A stretch of DNA of 64,000 nucleotides from Primula veris. Its lineage: Eukaryota; Streptophyta; Magnoliopsida; Ericales; Primulaceae. Under the pieces are notes generated by a model, which was not told the origin of the DNA, made no database searches, and saw only the letters and a list, made by a program, of their open reading frames with translations. A program made the translations under genes and the position numbers. The stretch is taken from contig OY821740.1 in assembly GCA_963682055.1 (NCBI GenBank), positions 11,308,814-11,372,813 on the forward strand. The letters are read 5' to 3'. Shown piece by piece: positions 58,785 through 64,000 of the stretch (the stretch's first letter is position 1; every line of letters starts with the position of its first letter).

Positions 58785-59836
58785 GGTCCCGACGTCCAAC
58801 AAAGGGTAGAGCAACCCCGAGAACCCGAGCATAAACTGCTCCAGTTCACATACCCAATGCCGACCAAACCGCCTCAACAAGGTCGATTCCAAGAAAGGGA
58901 ACGCCGGAAGAACTTTGAACCGGTCGTTCTGTGATACACTTTCACCCTGTCTGCCAAAGATATTCTTAAAGATATCTGCAGAGAAAGCTGGTATTCCCGA
59001 CCAAACCCGTTCGCTACCCCCCCTAATCTGAGAGATTCCAAGCTCTTCTGCGCCTATCAGGAGGACCACGGGCACCTCACCGAGCATTGCCGTAATCTGC
59101 GGTGGAAGATGAATATGTGGGGTGACGCGGGATACCTCATCAAATTCATCAAAGGCACTGGGAACAAAGGCAAACAACTAGCCATCGAGGGATCCGACAA
59201 CAGACAAGGCAAAACAATCAACGTCGTGCATCTGTCACGACCCAAGACCACGGGAGGGGAACGCTCACAACAATGGCAACTGGCACACTTTGGCCAAGTA
59301 GCCAAGGCGTCAAAGACGTCGACCTCTAAGCGGCAATGCACGCCGCAACGACACCCGCCAATTTCCTTCTTGGATCTCGACGAGGAAGGAGTAATATACC
59401 CCCACAGGGATGCCATAAACCTCCGCATCCAAATCGGCATCGACACGGTCAGCAGAGTGCTTGTCGACGAAGGAGCCTCTTGTGATATCATGTACAAAGA
59501 GCTCTTCGACAAGATGGAGCTCAAGCTGCAAGATCTACAGCCCACCGACGTCACACTGATCGGGTTCATCTCCGAGATGACTAAACCATTTATAAAGATC
59601 GTTCTAAATGTTACAACAGGATCCGTATCAGTCCCCGTGGAATTCTTGGTAGTCAATGACAATTCAGGCCACAATGCCATCTTGGGCCGACCATGGCTTC
59701 ATGCCATGTGAGCCATCCCTTCGACCTACCACCAGAAGGTGAAATACCCGAACGGTAGGGGAGAGATCGAGACATCCCGAGGATGTTAAGAGGATTCAAG
59801 ACGTTGTGAGGACATTATTGCGGCTCTTAAAGATAG
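58785..59836 (+). pseudogene. Zinc-knuckle and protease region of element 2, broken
   Basis: The knuckle CAYQEDHGHLTEHC (about 59058-59100) keeps its Cys/His set. ORF 59109-59711 contains the protease motif VLVDEGASCDIMY and LGRPWLHAM, ending at a TGA (59709) where element 1 reads Arg; a further TAA follows at 59787. Confidence 0.8.
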
Positions 59837-61820
59837 TTGGTCGTCATCGAACAACCCACCAGCACGAAAAAGCTGGTCAACCAAATAGCCAAAGTCGAGA
59901 GGGTTGTTGAGGAACAAGTAGGAGAGACGCTCCGGAAGGTGTGTATTCTGGATATGGACGAGGAACACTACTTTCTCATCGGCGATAGCCTTCCCAAAGA
60001 GAAATCCGAGGAGCTGGAAATGTTCCTCTTCAATAACGTTGATAAATTCGCCTGGAGCCCCAAAGACATGTCTGGCCTAGACCCGAAAACGGCATGTCAC
60101 CACCTAAGTGTTAACGCCGAGTATAAGCCAATAGCTCAGAGGAGTAGGAAAGTATCTGTCCATCATAGAGCGGCTATAATAGCGGAAGTCCGAAAGCTGT
60201 TGGAAGCCGGAGCTATAAAGGAGCTATAAGAAGAATGGGAAGGAAAGGGTCTGTATCAACTTTACCAACCTGAACAAAGCTTGCCCGAGGGACCCGTTCC
60301 CCCATCGGAGGATCGATCAACTGGTGGATGCAACAGCAGGAGCAGAACAGATGACCTTTCTCGATGCATACTCGGGGTATCATCAAATCCCCCTCGCCCA
60401 TGAGGATCAAGAAACGACATCGTTCATATCGCCTTTGGGAAACTATTGCTATACGGTAATGCCGTTCGGCCTAAGCAATGTGGGAGAGACATATCAAAGG
60501 ATGATAACGAATGTTTGCCAAAAGATATAGGGAAGACAATGGAGGTATACATAGACGACATGGTCCTCAAAAGCGAAAGGGCCACATCCCACCTCCAAGA
60601 CATTAAAGACGTCTTCCAAACTTTGGGTGAGCACAAATTGAAGCTCAACGCGAGCAAGTGCGCGTTCGGCATCAGCAAAGGGAAATTTTTGGGGCATATG
60701 GTCAGCCGGAGAGGAATAGAGGCTAATCCCGACCAGATCGCAGCTTTGCGAAACCTAGCAGCACCCAAGAATAAGAAGCAGGTGCAAGAGCTTACGGGTT
60801 TGATGGCCGCACTGAGCAGGTTCATCAGTCGATCCGCCGACAAGGGACGACCATTTTTTGAATCACTCAAGAAGGATAAAAAATTCATGTGGGACCCAGA
60901 GTGTGAAGCTTCCTTCAACAACCTAAAGGAGTATCTAAGGACGCTGTTGCTGCTAGTAAGGCCGAACAAAGGAGATATTCTGGCATGTTACCTAGCAGTT
61001 TCCACTACAGCTGTGAGCGCAGTCATCCTAAAAGAAGAAGGTCGAGAATAATTACCGATCTACTTCATCAGCAAAACTTTGGTTGAAGCTAAAACACGGT
61101 ATCTACCGATGGAAAAGCTATGCTTGGCCCTGGTCGTTGCAACCAGAAAATTGCCACATTACTTCATCGCTCACCAGGTCCAAGTTTACACGAAATTTCA
61201 CATCAAGGAGTCCCTTAGGTGGACGGACATAAGCAGTCGGGTCGCGGAATGGGGGGTCGAGCTATCCCAATTTCATATCGAATTCGTATCCCGACATACC
61301 ATAAAGGGACAAGTCTTGGCCGACTTCGTCGCAGAGTTCACCAAAGGATATGACGAGCCATTGGTCATATCCCCACAGTCACACTGGCAAATACATGTCG
61401 ATGGATCAGCAACCAAGGACAGATCAGGAGCAGGTATCGTCCTCAAGTCTAGTGAGGGCACGATCATAGAGAAAAGCATCAAACTAGGCTTCCGAGCTAC
61501 CGACAATGAGGCAGAGTACGAAGCCCTGATCAACGGCATGCTCATTGCCCGGTCCCTTGGATGCTCCCATTAACTGCTAGTTCAGACTCCATGCTAATCG
61601 TCAATCAAGCCATCGGCGAGTACCAAGCCAAGGACGACAGAATGATCCTCTACCAACAGAAAATACAGAGCTTAATGTCCACATTCGAGCTGTGTAAATT
61701 AATAAGAATCAATCACACCGAAAACGCACATGCCGATGCCTTGGCAACCCTAGCTTCGACATTAACATTAGCCAACACTCGGTCAATCACAGTGGAACTT
61801 CTAGAAACGTTGACCATCAC
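59837..61820 (+). pseudogene. RT and dual RNase H of element 2, broken
   Basis: EEHYFLIGDSLPKEK ... PKDMSGLDPKTACHHLS leads into RT. About 48 bp are lost at 60230, removing the SIPVVVPKKNG strand. A deletion at about 60525 shifts the frame just before YIDD (60549-60560), and a TAA lies at 61049. The second RNase H (HVDGSATKDRSGAG, DNEAEYEALI, SSDSMLIVN, HADALATLAS) is essentially clean across a frame change near 61570. Confidence 0.85.
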
Positions 61821-63114
61821 CAGAAGAATAGACCGAGTAACATCCATACAGTACGAGCTAGGATGGATGGACGAGATGATCCATTATCTGCAAAACGGGA
61901 TGCTCCCGGCAGACAAGATAAAGGCGCTGAAGATCACAAGAAAGGCTCCTCATTTCTGGCTATCCGAGGACGACAAACTGTATAAGTCAAGTTATCGAGG
62001 ACCCCACCTTCTGTGCGTCCACACCGAGCTGCAACAGCAAGTCTTGGAAGAGATCAACGAAGGATCATGCGGAGCACACATCAAAGGAAGGTCCCTCGCT
62101 AACAAGACAATCACACAGGAATATTGGTGGCCCTATATCAAGCAAGACGCCGACGTCTACGTCCAAAGATACGACAAGTGCCAACGATTTGCCAAAGTAC
62201 ATTGACTCCCATCGCCTATGATGACCCCGGTATCGGCACCATGGCCATTTGCCCAATGGGAAATTTATCTAGTCGAGAAGCTTCCCAAATCACCCGACAG
62301 CGTTGAGTATTTGATTGTAGCGACGGATTACTTCACCAAGTGGGTCAAGGCTAAACCTCTCCGGGAAATTAAAGCAAGCAATGTCAAACAGTTCATTTGG
62401 GAGCATATCATCACCAGGTTCGGTATACCATATGTCATTGTCACAGATAACGGCACCCAATTCAAGGACGCCAAGCTACAACTTTGGTACGAAGAACTCG
62501 GTATCCGAAAGTTCTATTCGACTCCAACTTACCCGCAGGGTAACGACCAAGCCGAGGTATCAAACCGAACTGTCCTGGATGGTATTAAGAAAACCCTAGA
62601 ACAAGCAAATGGGAGATGGCCAGAAAGGCTCCTCAACGTTTTGTGGTCCTGCCGAACAACACCCAAGACGGGAACAAAGGAAACCCCGTTCAGCCTAGCA
62701 TACGGCGTAGAAGCCGTCATACTAACAGAAATCGGCCTACCCACACTCCGAACAACTTTAGTCGAGCAGGGAAACAATGAACAAAGAATGAGAGAGGAGC
62801 TCGACATGTTAGATGAAAAACGCAAGATAGCCGCCCTTACCCTCGCAAAGTACCAACAAAGCGTAAAGCAAACATATAACAAGAGGGTGAAGGGATCCAA
62901 TGAATTCATGGTAGGAGAATTGGTGCTACGACGCGTAACTTCCTATACACGCAATGAGATACATGGAAAACTCAGTCCTAACTGTGAAGGACATTACGAA
63001 ATCGTCAAAAGAACAAGCCCGGTGACCTACAAGATCAAAAGCGTTCTGTTCGACAATAGCAGAGGAGAGAAAAATTCTTGGAACATAGCTAATCTTAAGA
63101 AGTACTACGTGTAA
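61821..63114 (+). pseudogene. Integrase of element 2, nearly intact
   Basis: Zinc region GSCGAHIKGRS ... DKCQRFAK, then a TGA at 62203 (W/R position), then a clean 298-codon frame from 62218 to the stop at 63112-63114. The catalytic triad is present: D in VATDYFTKW, D in VTDNGTQF and E in NDQAEV, with the second spacing D-x35-E. The C-terminal region GELVLRRVTSYTRNEI ... WNIANLKKYYV is complete. Confidence 0.87.
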
Positions 63115-63192
63115 GCTAGCTTACCATTCCAGGTACTACCTTTCCTCTGCTTTGTCATGACATTATCTTTTGAATAAATGAACTATTTTTTC

Positions 63193-64000
63193 ATATTGTC
63201 TAACAAGTCCTCCAACGAACCGGAGGCATGTTACTCATTCCCAACATAGCATGTCTAAGAAAGTGCCTAGGAATAAAAAAGTCTTCCAACAAACCGGAGG
63301 CATGTTACTAATTCCCAACATGGCATGTCTAAGAAAGTGCCTAGGAATATAAAAGTCCTTCAACAAACCGGAGGCATGTTACTAATTCCCAACATGGCAT
63401 GTCTAAGAAAGTGCCTAGGAATAAAAAAGTCGTCCAATGAACCGGAGTCACGTTACTAATTCCCAACATGGCATGTCTAAGAAAGTGCCTAGGAATATAA
63501 AAGTACTCCAACGAACCGGAGGCATGTTACTAATTCCCAACATGGCATGTCTAAAAAAGTGCCTAGGAATAAAAAAGTTCTCCAACGAACCGGAGGCACT
63601 TTATTAATTCCCAACATGTCATGTCTAAGAAAGTGCCTAGGAATACTTAGAAATTCCCAACATGGCATGCCTAAGAAAATGCCTAGGAATACTTAGAAAT
63701 TCCCAACATGGCATGTCTAAGAAAGTGCCTAGGAATACTTAGAAATTCCCAACATGGCATGTCTAAGAAAGTGCCTAGGAATACTTAGAAATTCCCAACA
63801 TGGAATGTCTAAGAAAGTGCCTAGGAATACTCAAGACCTACAACAAACCGGAGGCATGTTACTAATTCCCAACATGGCATGTCTAAGAAAGTGCCTAGGA
63901 ATACTAAAGTCCTCCAATGAACCGGAGGCAACAGGGTTTAAGTCCCTAAAAAGTCCTCCAACGAACCGGAGGCACATATGCAGGTACCAATAAGCAAGAA
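63193..64000. repeat. Tandem hairpin array downstream of pol (element 2)
   Basis: About 8 copies of a 73-75-bp unit (cctccaacgaaccggaggcatgttactaattcccaacatggcatgtctaagaaagtgcctaggaat, shown here as its parts: stem CCTCC/GGAGG; stem CATGTT/AACATG; outer ATTCC/GGAAT), then about 5 shortened 47-bp units at 63640-63840 that have lost the first hairpin, then mixed units. Runs off the right edge. Confidence 0.88.

Larger units (their letters stand above)
56588..64000 (+). mobile_element. Second Tat-lineage retrotransposon (element 2), cut by right edge
   Basis: 5' LTR 56588-57158, then gag-pol to 63114 and a hairpin tandem array to the window end. Same family as element 1 (LTR start TGATAGAACA, same gene order, same hairpin motif), but diverged: LTR 571 bp and a different repeat unit. 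Has several stops and small deletions but keeps a whole integrase core. The 3' LTR and any antisense genes lie beyond 64000. Confidence 0.92.

Overview
The window is nuclear DNA from a flowering plant, most likely a eudicot. The evidence is spliced genes with GT-AG introns, an AT-rich background full of plant transposon types (Tat-lineage Ty3/gypsy, CACTA, hAT, Stowaway-like and Mutator-like MITEs, Helitrons, L1-type LINE pieces), a neprosin-domain gene family and a PP2-type lectin relic. The species cannot be named from sequence alone. There is no bacterial-style operon content.

Left part (1-29.5 kb): a minus-strand cluster of neprosin-family genes (plant glutamic peptidases, formerly DUF239). 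Two copies look intact. One lies at 1-5072 and its 3' end is cut by the window edge; the other lies at 23411-29347 and is complete (7 exons, all introns phase 0, 390 aa). They share exons, introns and several intronic MITEs, so they come from a segmental duplication. Between them lie at least four broken copies of the last exon (about 8.2, 11.7, 17.7 and 21.7 kb), degraded by frameshifts, a 28-base poly-C tract, a LINE piece and a Helitron. A solo LTR, several MITEs and another LINE piece fill the spaces.

Middle (29556-46104): one 16.5-kb Ty3/gypsy element of the Tat type with 555-bp LTRs, TG...CA ends and the 5-bp duplication aaaac. It sits 209 bp upstream of the complete neprosin gene's ATG. 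It carries a decayed gag-pol with the extra RNase H domain typical of Tat elements, then a tandem array of hairpin-forming repeats. Beyond that is a 7.5-kb block of genes on the opposite strand: an intron-containing gene resembling the Pfam 'putative gypsy-type transposon' family, and four short intact predicted coiled-coil genes, each with its own TATA-like box. This antisense block is the most unusual structure in the window.

Right part (46.1-64 kb): a 650-bp tandem array next to the 3' LTR, containing a 5S-rRNA-like (Cassandra-like) LTR; a PP2-like lectin pseudogene split by a Mutator-type MITE; a Helitron with a textbook 3' end; a long-armed foldback element around a 21-bp minisatellite; and the 5' LTR, gag-pol and hairpin array of a second, related Tat element that runs off the right edge. 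No intact host gene is visible right of 29.4 kb.
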